A DNA stretch of 64,000 bases from Pararge aegeria. Its lineage: Eukaryota > Arthropoda > Insecta > Lepidoptera > Nymphalidae. The translations under genes and the position numbers were made by a program. Of the stretch, positions 47,701 through 56,799 are shown piece after piece; position 1 is the first letter of the stretch, and every line of letters starts with the position of its first letter. The stretch covers positions 11,364,001-11,428,000 of the forward strand of contig NC_053189.1 in the NCBI RefSeq assembly GCF_905163445.1, given 5' to 3'. A model generated the notes under the pieces. The model was given only the letters and a program-made list of their open reading frames with translations. It searched no databases and was not told where the DNA came from.

Positions 47701-50700
47701 TAGAATTGAAGTTGTGGGAGAAGGGGGATGTAGTTTGTCCTTTCCCGGGGAGATAATTGTCTCCTGCCCTTGCTAGCCGTGCTGGAGATCGAAATCGGTC
47801 CGCCCAGAAGGAAGGCTTTAGTACTAAAGACTAGTCTCATCACCGCAAACAAAGCCAAAATTGGGCATTTCTATTGTTTGCATACATAACAAATATTTTT
47901 GCGAAACGAATAACGCATAACGCGGTATGGATCCCTTATTATTTAGAGCTTGTATTTAAAATATGTCTAGCAAAAATGACAAGGTTTTGGTAAACAATAT
48001 TAATTTTAACTTACTGAATTTGTTGTCGTACATGTTGAATGAGCCGGTCAGAATACCATAGTGTATAACGGCTTTTCGCTCCTTTGTACAAGGCAGCACC
48101 GTTAGAGAGTGGGTTTGTAGCGTTCCACGTTTTAGATTTGCTGGTATTTGCACCTAATAAAAACATAAAATATAACACAAGCTACGCTTATTTTGGGGCT
48201 AAATGGCGATATGTGTATTGTCGTATTATATTTATTTATTTATTTTAACAATAGAATAAAATGCATCTCAAAATTTGACTGGGTACGCGTCGTTACATCG
48301 ACGTGACGGCCGACTGGCGCAGTTGGCAGTGCCTCTGCTTTCAGAGTCCAAGGATTTGGGTTTGATTTCCACAACTGGAAAATATTTGTAGGATTAACAT
48401 GAATTGTTTCCACTGTCTGTGTGTTTATCTGTATGTTATAAGTATTTATTTATATTATTCATAAAAATATTCATCAATTATCTTAGTACCCACAACACAA
48501 GCTACGCTTACTTTGGGGCTAAATGGCGATGTGTTTCGTAGTATATTTTTTTTTTAAATGAGACACTCAGAGACCTCTATAATAAAAAGTGTAAACTTTG
48601 TGATGGATAAAACCAAAGGATCTTATTCTTCAGTAGGTACAGCTATAAGTTTAACTGCACGATCCTCAGCATATTTAACCTATTCAGCAATGGGATACAC
48701 AACTGTACTGTGTCTGTTTCCCTCGACGCTCCTCTACGTTTGCAGGCTTTAGCGATTCACAAACATGTAACATGAACATCGACCTTTGAACAGGGTCTCT
48801 AATTGAATCTCAAGCATAGATTGACCTATACTAGAGAATACGTATAGGCCTTAATAACTCAAGTTTAGAGCGTTACGAGTACATGAAACTTCTATTATTT
48901 CAGCGAGCTTGGCTGAACAGTAGTCAAATAAATATCGGAAGTACAGTATTTGAGAGTCTAAAACAAATGGCATTAGGTCAGTTTTGCCTTGATATTAAAA
49001 AAAGACTAAGTGCAGATCTTCGGTTCAATGAGACCGCAAAGCTTCTTCACAGGCCTGCTTTACGTCGAATACCAGAACACGCCATTGTTAAATTACAGAT
49101 TTAAAAATAGAACTAACCTTTATTAAGAAAAGCATTCATTTCAGATCTGTAATTTTAGTTAAGTTTTGTGTACAACTGTATTATCGATATCCACTCACAT
49201 GTTCAGGTCTGGGTATCTCATCGAGACCGCATATAGAGTCATTATCGTCTAAATGTTTCTGCGTTCCGCGTGCTCGCGGTTTGCCGTCCGAAACTCCCAG
49301 CGTTGTATACGGCACGTCCGAGCAAGACCTGCAGAATATAAACATTCAATTTAATCGCATTATTGTAAGTCTTGATATCAGGAACTTCACAATCTTGTTC
49401 CTCCTTCCCCGTTCTACCACAGAACAACGAGACACCGTGAGCGGTGGCATCCTTATGTGGTTGATATTCCATCAACACTCACGAAACTTTCTTTATCCAC
49501 GTTTCTAAAACGTACCGCTAGGATGTGGAACGCCCTCCCGGCAACTGTGTTTCCTGCCACGAATCATTTGAGTAGTACCTTTAAGAGTGAATTCAGTTGC
49601 TCGTCGTATAGCGTAGGTACTATGCGCGTTTCGGTCTTGTATCTTCAATAGGGTTGCCATAAGTAAACACATAAGTAAACAATAAATATGCTTTTTTAGG
49701 TTTAATATTTTGACAGGATGATTATTTATGAAATATCCTTATGCACCCTTTAACAGTATTTCGTCATTCGGTTACTCGTTGTATAAACCATGCTTATTAT
49801 ATTACCATGGCCAGGTTATGCATAAAGAAGGGAGATGCCATAAATTGGAAATATCCTTCGCATATATGAGTTATTAACATTTTGGGGTAGGCAGTGCTTT
49901 TGTGCATGTACGAAATGCACGCCACTGCAGGACGTGTTCTTTGCATACCCTGCACAGTGTTTATGGTTATGGGCTAATGGCTATGGTTTCCGCTAACCAT
50001 CAAAATGGCCGTCTGCTGGGTAATTTTTTTTTAACACGGTTATGTTACATGTGCCTATGTTGGTACGTAGACATAGCGGTTAGCATGTTTAAGTACAGAT
50101 AACGATGGGTTCAATTCCCAGGTCGGATCAAGAAATTTTACGTTGTAGGTGTCGGTGGATTTTCTGTAAAAAATAAAGTCAATACCAGCCCGGAGTTAGG
50201 AAATTGGTGGTGTCCACCCCCGACGGCTTAACTTGCTCATTAAAGCACGGGGTGCTTTAATGAGCAAGTTAAGCCGTTGTGGACGTGTTTGATGTCCTGT
50301 GAAGTGTTGCTCTGTTCATAGACCATGGTTTCAACATACCATCCTGCGGGCCATATGCTTCGCCAGCCAATTATTAATATCAAAAAACCCTAATAAAATT
50401 AGCAATGATATCCAATGATTAGATATCATTGGATATCATTATCCCGAAACCCGTACTACTTTCTTTAATTTCACAATAAATTGATTTACCTTCTTCTTAA
50501 CATTTTCCTTTTTCTCATTGCGGCATATTTTCTGGAAAATTAAAGAAGAAACTTATCATGGTGACTTCTTCTAGAATAAAGCTTTTATAGTAAATGATAA
50601 CCAACTTGCATTTCCTCTTGCTACACGATTTTTTAAGGCAAACCCTGAAAAAATAATGGTAATAAAATATCTGTAAATCCTTTTTATATCAGGTAACCTA

Positions 50701-53700
50701 AGCGTTCAAAATACATCTAAGTTATTTATTTTTATATATTTATTGAACACAATAGGTATATAACGTATTTTTTTTGCACCCTTCTGCCTTGTCGACTTGT
50801 CAGGGTACTGCACATTCCTCATGCGAGAAAACATATTATTGATAGGGTATTTTGCAACTTAAAACAGTACCTATCAAACACATGGCGTAGTTCGTAAAAC
50901 TAAAAGTAAGCAAATGAAACGCCATATACAGGCTGTTGATAAGCCTCGCTTTGAGACAGAGGCTTCACGTTGAATCTCATTTATATGCCTCCAAAAGTTT
51001 GTTTTGGAGCACGAAGAAACAGTGGAATACTTAGTTTTTATTTGATCAAAAATAATTATGTTAACTCCAATGCAAATAAATGAAATAATTATTATTATTA
51101 AATAATGCCTCAGTACCTATATCTGAAAAAAAATTAGCCTGCACCGACCGTTCGGACGGTAAAAAGGCAAGGACCTAAAATCTGGGTATTGATGGAGAGA
51201 CACTCCAGAGACATATAGTTTTCATATAGTTTAGTAAAATAAAGAGAAAAACTCACCCGCCTTTATGACAAGGCTTTCTTTTCTTTTTTTTAACACTGCA
51301 AGTAAAAAATTAACATCCTGTAATAATGTGAAATAACTTGAGCATTAATAACAAAATCCTTATTTTTTGGGTAAGTTGAATTTGATTATTTATTTATTTT
51401 TTTAATTATTTATTTGGGTTCACAAACAACAACACAGTATCACATTACACAATAATATACATAGTACAAATAATTACTCACTGCGGCGTCAACTGCGTAA
51501 ACCACATATTACAAGAAATATTTGTTAATGGGGCTTATTCAAAAGCTAATAAAACATTATTGTTGCAACAATTTCTACAAAAATACAAACAAAAAAAACC
51601 CGGAATACTAGTATATAAATTTAATTTTAAGACTATTTTAAAGGATCTATGACCAACTTCTTAAAGGCGCCTATTCGCGTAGAAAAAATGTCTATATTAT
51701 TAAAGTTCTCAACAACTTTACAACTTCTTCCGCTTGAATTTAGGATTTTCGTGTTTGGCAAGCATACCTAGGCCAAAATATATGTATGCAAAAGGTGTTC
51801 ATATAGTAGGGAAACTGTTGCTTACTTTTATATTTACGTGTTTTAATATCAACACATACATGATGGAATTTATAAGCAGGTAATCAAATCAGGTATCAAA
51901 TTTTGTACTATATACCTAAGACTAACTTAAATCTCTGTTATTATGCCACTTGATATACTAAATACATCGACATAGTGATTGTTTTATAGAATATATACCA
52001 GTATATTTTCTGTATCTACATTATTTAACTCTTTACATATATCCACACGAGTACCCACGTAAACTCGTGAGAAAATTGTTCGGGACAGTAAGTTGGGATT
52101 ATACGAAATTTCATACCTTTCAGATTTCCTCGGACCAGGCATATGAACAACATCAGGTGCAAACGATTTGTCCTTATTAACTATTATCCCGCTATGTGGT
52201 TTATACAATCTGGAATGTTAAATAAACTGAAAACTTTGCGACTATTACAGTTCTTTTAACAATATAACTAGGAACGAAAATTGCTTAATAAAAGGCATTT
52301 TAATGTAGCACTCTAATACACATATACTTTCATCTATGCGACCTATGGAGAGCTAACTCATTCACGATATTCTCAACTCTTATTGTGCGAAAGATGGGAA
52401 AATGAATTATAGATGCGAATATTGTGAAAAAGGGATAGCACTAAATGCAGTGCTATCTCATTAGCACAATATTCGCATGCCAATGGACCAATCGCCATCT
52501 TTTATAAAATTATTCTTTTTGATTGCGCGGGTTATACTATTTCTTACTCAAAGCCAGACTTGGGTGGTAAAGGTGGTTTGTAATCGGCCGGCTTCGCGGT
52601 GGCTTTTTGTGCTGCAATAACTTCACCGCTTGTCTTAGGGCTCGGCACCTGAAGAGAAATAGGAGTAGAACCCACCTCATTTATGTATACTTTTTGGTAT
52701 TTATGTACATATTACAACACAGTAAATGAAACATTTTATACAAGTACTAGCGGACCCCCGCGACTTCGTCCGCGTATGAGTCAATCGAGAAGCTATAATA
52801 TATCTAATACTAACATCATAATCATCGTGGGTAGCTATGTACCTACTATTATTTTACGTGGTATTTTAGTTGATACATACATACAAACATACATACAGAC
52901 ATACATTCATCCATACATCCATCCTCACAATCTTTCGCATTTATAATATTAGTAGGATGGTACGCATGCATTCGATCGCTGTCCCATATGCCTTGCGACT
53001 AACAGTTATTTGTGAAGAGTTATGTTCTTTATCTCCGACAATATTTATCAGATCCTTATTAAAATAAGACCGTACATACTTGATAGAATACTTTCAAATA
53101 AAAAAAGAATGATTAAAATCGGTGCAAATTTAACGGAGATATTAAGTAAAATTGATAAAAGTTTTCATCCCATTTCCCGGAGGAAACTTATTGTTTATCG
53201 GGATAAAAAGTAGCCTAGTATTAGACAGACAGACAGACAGACAGACCGACAGACAAAAATTAAATAAAAATCTGTTTTGGACTCAGTATCGATTATAAAG
53301 CATCCCCCGGTCAAAATTTTCAAAATATATTAAATCTCCCAGTTACAGTTTTATTATAAGTTTACATATACTTACATTGAAGATAGATTTATCAGATGCT
53401 GTATGTTTTATTACAGGAACGGGCGTAGGCAAATATACATCCCCGGGCAATAGATCAACGTATCGCACTTTCTTTTTATATTTCTTTTTTAATACCCCTC
53501 CATCTTCTTCTTCTTCTTCGGATGTAGATGCGAAATCGAATTTCGAATATGCTCTCCTAAAGAGTAGAAAGTTATCAATTGTAAATCAAGAATATACTAT
53601 ATATTATAAAATTTGTTCCACTATTCTCCTCTTCTTTTTTTTATAATTCAAAGGTTGCCTGGCAGAGATAGCTATTAAGCGATAAGGCCGCCTTTTGTAT

Positions 53701-56323
53701 TCTACTTCTTTCGATATGTTTTTGTTTTTATTATATTTTATATATGTTAATGTTGTGGTATACAAATAAAGAGTTCAATAATAAATAAATAAATTTACAA
53801 CCCTATTAACCATTGCAAAACTTACTTTGCTCGAGCGTTTGATGTGTGTGGTTCAAGCGAGCAGTGTCCGATGTATTTTAGCCTGTAATTATAAATGCAC
53901 ACAACTAATTAATTATTCATACGGTGAGAATCTTTATATATATATTTCTTGTGTGCGTGTGTATGTCACTGAACTCCTCCTAAACGGCTGGACCGATTTG
54001 AATGCATTTTTTGGTATGCGTTTGGGTGGCACCCTGGATGGTTTAGATTCACAAATCAGCCCGACAGATGGCGCTGGGGTCCGCTAGTATTAACATAATA
54101 CTTTTTATTAAATTCCTTTAAATACTTTAACTTAAAGTAGAAGCGGTGATAGCCCACTTAGGTGGCGCTTTGGGGGGGCCGAGTTCGAATCCCAGCACGC
54201 CTCCAACTTTTCTAAGTCGTTTAAGTAAATCATACCGCCTCGTACCGCGTACGACACCCGCGGAAGGAGATAACTGTATTTTATGATACAGGGGTATACT
54301 ACTCTGGAAAGAAGACTTCGGCGATATATTTTGTGTATCAAAGTGGTATCTTGGTACCTTTGTTTCTTACCGAAATAAAGTATTTCTTTTTTTTTTTATA
54401 TCTGTATTCACCACATGGCATTTTATATGTCACCACATGGCAAAATTTACAATGTTTAAATGAAAATTAAAAACTCTTCTTGCAAATAAGTGGCTTTTTT
54501 TTCAATACTCTTTTCAGAATGTATTAAAATATGTGGGTATCTCGAGAGTCGAATTTTTAATGAAATATAGGAAAGTACATTACCTGGTATGCATCGACGG
54601 TGCCATTGGAATACACGTGTCCTTATAATGACGCGGCGAAAATGGTTTTGTTTTAAATTTCGGAGGTTTTAATTTACATCCTCTCTTTGAACCTATAAAT
54701 AATATTTTCATCATCATTATTAATGCATTACCCGCCCAACATAGAGCAAAGGTCTCAACGAAGAATTAGATGGGTTCAGGCTGCACTGCACAACGCTGGT
54801 CAAGTGCGGAGTGATAGACTTAGAAGAACTCTCAAGCATGCACGATGTTTTCCATCATAGTTAAAGCAAGTCATATCTTAAATGTTTGAATTAAAAACGC
54901 ATACCCATAACTCCGAAATATAGGTGGCAAGGATCGAACTCGCTCCATTCGAAACGGAGACCTAAGCTCTAACCACCATTGCTTCGATATTAGGTAAAGT
55001 AGCTGAAGCACGCTGTTTAGACCACATAGTTTATTTAAGATATCTTCATTCATCTTTAATCTCCTGGGACAAAAGTTAAGCATCTACCCTTTCAGGTTGC
55101 AATAAGTATCTCGTTACCAAATTTTAGTAAAATCTGTATAAAAATCGATGCGACTGTAATACGGAGCTAGCGCCTCCCACACCTCAACTCCACCCGCAAC
55201 GTCCCGCAACCCGGGAGGCGGCTGAGATTGCACGCATCAGTGCGTATCGTGTTACGTCGCGCGAACAAGCTCATGACAAAGATCCCCGAATGGGTTCGAG
55301 ACTAAATAGTCGGGCAATCGCCGACGAAAATTCACGTGAATTCAACCGTTCATAACGCATTTAAAATATAAGAAAAGGTAGGTATTTGTACCACTATAAA
55401 ACTTACTTTGAGACTGGTATGTGAGAGCTTCTATAATTTCCGCGACATCCTTGCAATCGGTGACTTGCGCATGTTTGCATACTTTTTGCAGGTTGGGAGG
55501 GCACTTGCATGCTCTGAAAAAATCTGCGATTATTAGCTATATAATGGTAGATGATATAGATAACTTATACCTTTCTTTTTTTGAAGTGAAATGCGTTTAC
55601 GCATCCCCAAAACCGAAGAGCCAGATGCGATATTTCCGATGAGGTATGTGGGACAAATAAGCAACCGGAATGCCTCAAGCCCAGCGATACTTTATCGCAC
55701 CGCCTGGTAACAAGGTCACGGGAAACCTTGCGCAATTGTCCGAAAACCAGCCAGCATTGTCCGTCAAGGCAGATTCGAGCAGAACCTATTCACGAAGTTC
55801 CCTCAATCCATCTAAGCTGCACCAGTAACACATAGTGCACCAACTAAGATTTGTTGTTTAGTAAGGTCGTGAAGGAATGATAAACAAACAAACACACTTT
55901 TCAATATATTAAATAGGATTATAAATACGAAATTTTGGATGGAGGTATGTTATCTAAGCACGCTAGAACGGCTGAAAGGATTGGTATAAAGTACAGACCT
56001 AAATTACAGTCTGGCTCAGAACATAGGTTACTGTTTTTCCGGTTGACATATTTTATTCCATAGTGGGAGTTCGGGAGTCACAGAAGCAGCTATTTACTGC
56101 TATTGCCACAGAAGGCGCGTTGGCTTGACCATTGAACGCAAAATCCTAGGCGTATCCCGCACTCGTACCACACCTTGGTGGGCTCTCGACACTGCCTTTC
56201 GCCTAAGGAATCTATATGAAGTGGAAAGTGGGTACCATGCTTACTGCCCGCCCAGATCTCGAACTCGGCCTATTGCATACAGCTAATGTTTTTTACTTCA
56301 AATACTTACCGTTTCTTGATCAT
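35796..56323 (-). CDS. Large unknown protein, 1,775 residues, five diverged papain-like-style modules
   Basis: 22 exons join in frame: 56323-56310, 55513-55407, 54692-54584, 53556-53376, 52648-52548, 52209-52117, 51295-51257, 50644-50606, 50531-50490, 49328-49199, 48153-48015, 47268-47142, 46496-46263, 45777-44853, 44687-44541, 43206-43080, 42267-42131, 41070-41047, 40964-40800, 40183-39737, 38717-38458, 37536-35796. Residues 1-285 are Cys/Lys-rich (CKCPPNLQKVCKH, SCSKRKCKK). Two modules follow (about 313-510, 555-735), then a linker (760-960, Pro-rich and EEEDDEEE/ARKKAEEEEA), then three modules (about 1033-1195, 1275-1470, 1570-1752). Modules share a Gln-Ala/Tyr helix, a Trp, and an FYxFDP strand. 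I know no function. The expected catalytic Cys and His are not apparent, so a scaffold or pseudoenzyme is inferred. No signal peptide or membrane segment. Confidence 0.82.
35868..36416 (-). other. Module E of the large protein (residues about 1570-1752)
   Basis: YSLWGSLHPSDSKFEGIYRG then KQYLAICVVALVMSK (Y1594 at the Cys position), SAWTSSLLDGIVEVGDKYH, KALVYFFEKNTHGILI, YFMFDCQSYGAPVFS (D1717) and GASYILKCESLNRLI. C-terminal to it only about 23 residues remain. Confidence 0.55.
36714..37301 (-). other. Module D of the large protein (residues about 1275-1470)
   Basis: GGIYRIEGTTALKD, SDVKACHFVSLIVMLMATMH (A1301, with a Cys one place later), RTWDHVMVDTCIEKGLEIH, LRRLRYVIIRFPSCSMVICQ and YYHLFDPYPPP (D1415), GWTLYRSMDALI. 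Shares the final large exon with module E. Confidence 0.5.
38855..38985. repeat. Repeat tail: GTTGGGAGAGG ... CAGCAGTGGACTGTTATAGG
   Basis: The phrase at 38920-38965 is a common 3' end of lepidopteran retroelements. A reverse-strand relative with CCTCTCCCAATGACAGG and CCCATAATCACC lies at 46020-46200. Confidence 0.5.
39112..39330 (+). repeat. SINE family 2, intron 20 of the large gene
   Basis: GTGATAGCGCGGTAAGAGC, CGAATCCCAGCACGCACC, TTAAAATATCACTTGCTTC and GTGGAGTCCACCAATCCG in order; the final tail is missing. Confidence 0.75.
41047..41070 (-). other. 24-nt micro-exon of the large gene
   Basis: Exon 18 encodes PPEGGEEE. It has a TTGTTTTCAG acceptor and GTAAAG donor, and both sides are phase 0. 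It lies 82 bp upstream of exon 19 and continues the Pro/Glu-rich linker, so it could be skipped without changing frame. Confidence 0.75.
41830..42005 (-). repeat. LINE-type 3' tail, minus strand
   Basis: Minus-strand GGTTGCCTGGAAGAAATCGC, TATGAAGCGATAAGGCCGCC is the same phrase found in plus orientation at 53649-53795. This is a very common lepidopteran retroelement end. Confidence 0.7.
42396..42890 (+). repeat. SINE family 2 copy, split by a MITE
   Basis: GGCCGAGTACGATTCCCAGC through GTGGACTACGGCCTTAACC, then the MITE, then CCCTGTAGTGGGCCGGTAAT and GGGTTGATATGATTATGATG. In intron 16 of the large gene. Confidence 0.8.
42617..42834. mobile_element. hAT-type MITE, copy 3, nested in a SINE
   Basis: 218 bp; ends CAGTGGCGTGCATAGAGG and, inverted, CAGTGGCGTGCATAGACGG. 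Left flank GTGGGAGG, right flank GTGGACCC: the expected duplication appears to have lost six bases on the right. Interior matches copies at 6303 and 10357. Confidence 0.85.
43494..43802 (+). repeat. SINE family 1 with an internal duplication
   Basis: Head GACGGCCGACTGGCGCAGTG and full body, but the segment AGAAATATTCATCAGTCATC is followed by an inverted echo (ACTGATGAATATTTCTATA). Ends in (TTA)n. In intron 15 of the large gene. Confidence 0.8.
44928..45470 (-). other. Module B of the large protein (residues about 555-735)
   Basis: Lies within one exon. YRQALPIAIVAMTYAK (A576 at the Cys position), PPNTWFSKTLDKVLRLGNKLY, GLEEFFSHEYNSGIL and FYMFDPYPR (D699), then VGKACCLMLL. This copy best shows the module spacing of about 120 residues between the two blocks. 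Confidence 0.6.
45603..48072 (-). other. Module A of the large protein (residues about 313-510)
   Basis: Spread over four exons. It contains GRQALTMSVMAYCLAFHYHP with Q339-A340 where a papain-like enzyme would carry Q-C, W at KQW, DAGDQWY, then GLKAFFKNNRAGILL and CYYIFDPAG (D469). It is the clearest copy of the helix plus strand pattern. Confidence 0.6.
48172..48556 (+). repeat. SINE family 1: a 3' fragment, then a near-full copy
   Basis: Fragment 48172-48245 (ACACAAGCTACGCTTATTTTGG...) is followed by a fuller, diverged copy at 48304-48556 with head GACGGCCGACTGGCGCAGTT. The fragment begins about 20 bp from exon 11 of the large gene. Confidence 0.75.
49335..49665 (+). pseudogene. Jockey-like LINE ORF2 C-terminus
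   Basis: Plus-strand frames give FTILFLLPRSTTEQRDTVS and, after a frameshift, LKRTARMWNALPATVFPA with SSTFKSEF. This is the usual C-terminal phrase of Jockey-like reverse transcriptases (R..LWN.LP..VFP...FK). It sits within 10 bp of the acceptor of exon 10 of the large gene. A related 3' phrase CTTCAATAGGGTTGYCATAAG recurs at 57260. Confidence 0.65.
50212..50284. repeat. Perfect 26-bp hairpin
   Basis: Arms 50223-50248 and 50252-50277 are exact complements with a GGG loop. An outer 6-bp stem (GTCCAC 50212-50217, GTGGAC 50279-50284) extends it. In intron 9 of the large gene. Confidence 0.9.
50404..50440. repeat. Perfect 15-bp hairpin
   Basis: AATGATATCCAATGA at 50404-50418 and its exact complement at 50426-50440, loop TTAGATA. 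In intron 9, 50 bp from exon 9 of the large gene. Confidence 0.9.
51375..51620 (-). repeat. Probable LINE 3' tail, minus strand
   Basis: Starts with (TTTA)n and a T-rich run on plus, then GGTTCACAAACAACAACACAG. The arrangement (A-rich tail on minus) suits a reverse-inserted retroelement. Not matched elsewhere in the window. Confidence 0.35.
52388..52508. repeat. Imperfect palindrome of about 110 bp (foldback or MITE)
   Basis: Nested stems: GATAGCACT/AGTGCTATC, ATGCGAATATTGTG/CACAATATTCGCAT, and AAAGATGG/CCATCTTT outside. In intron 5 of the large gene. Confidence 0.75.
52745..52960 (+). mobile_element. GCGACTTCGTCCGCG element with ACAT microsatellite
   Basis: Starts TACTAGCGGACCCCCGCGAC, TTCGTCCGCG; has a (CATA)n tract at 52872-52920 and ends CATTTATAATATTAGTAGG. 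Confidence 0.6.
53100..53330 (+). repeat. Microsatellite-bearing repeat with (GACA)n
   Basis: GTTTTCATCCCATTTCCCGG, GGGATAAAAAGTAGCCTAGT, then a (GACA)n run at 53225-53255, then AAAATCTGTTTTGGACTCAG. This is the familiar interior of elements ending in AATATTAGTA, here without clear ends. Confidence 0.5.
53645..53795 (+). repeat. LINE-type 3' tail
   Basis: GGTTGCCTGGCAGAGATAGC, TATTAAGCGATAAGGCCGCC and an AATAAATAAATAAA tail; opposite orientation to the copy at 41830-42005. Confidence 0.7.
53985..54092 (-). repeat. CTAGCGGACCCC-type element fragment, minus strand
   Basis: Plus strand has ACGGCTGGACCGATTTGAATG and ends GGCGCTGGGGTCCGCTAGTA, the reverse of the element starts seen elsewhere (TACTAGCGGACCCC). 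Confidence 0.5.
54140..54235 (+). repeat. SINE family 2, head only
   Basis: GAAGCGGTGATAGCCCACTT, GGGGCCGAGTTCGAATCCCAGC, then diverges. Confidence 0.65.
54712..54990 (-). repeat. SINE related to family 2, minus strand
   Basis: Minus strand begins with a tRNA-like head (AATGGTGGTTAGAGCTTAGG, box B GAGTTCGATCCTTGCC) and ends AATGCATTAATAATGATGATG. Between exons 3 and 2 of the large gene. Confidence 0.6.
55130..56300. other. Repeat-like sequence around exon 2 of the large gene
   Basis: Apart from exon 2 (55407-55513), this holds GC-richer pieces that look like old retroelement parts: GTTACGTCGCGCGAACAAGC near 55250, and a tRNA-box-like GATCTCGAACTCGGCC at about 56252 (minus). I cannot classify them. 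Confidence 0.35.
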
Positions 56324-56657
56324 TTTTCCTGTTTTTTTTGTAGATTTTAAGTAATTTATGTAACAAATAATTTTACATGACCCTCCTAATTATAATAGTC
56401 ATGATTTGCTAAGAACCTTAGAACAATGATGATTTGTTTTCGAAATTATGACACTATGCCATACCATAACAAAGTCTTGTTGGTTTTTATTTTTTTCTCT
56501 TAACTCATAAGAAGTATTTACTGACTCAAATGGTATTTTTAAAACTGTAAAATTTTCTCGGCTACGCTTCTTTATAGTTCTTTGCATTAATTGAATATGA
56601 AAAAGCCTTGGAAATTAGCGAACATACCTACCTAATATGTAGTATATGATCGAGGCA

Positions 56658-56790
56658 ATTGGTCCCCGGCGCAGTGGTCTCATGTGTGGAGGTCCTGGAT
56701 TGAGAATTCAGTTTCTAAATTTTCTTTGGTCTGTTCTGGTGCGACGGTTCGACCGTGGCTGGTTACCCACAAAATGTGTCTCTTAGATTT
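56658..56790 (+). repeat. SINE family 3 head
   Basis: TTGGTCCCCGGCGCAGTGGTC, TCCTGGATTGAGAATTCAG, TGGTGCGACGGTTCGACCGTGG; diverged and short. Upstream of the large gene's start. Confidence 0.4.
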
Positions 56791-56799
56791 AAAAAGGAG

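Noticed and set aside
48883..49104. 73-residue plus-strand frame
   Set aside because: Vague resemblance to a stretch near 56930 suggests an old repeat; no coding evidence.
53221..53262. (GACA)n run as a functional array
   Set aside because: Simple microsatellite inside a dispersed repeat.
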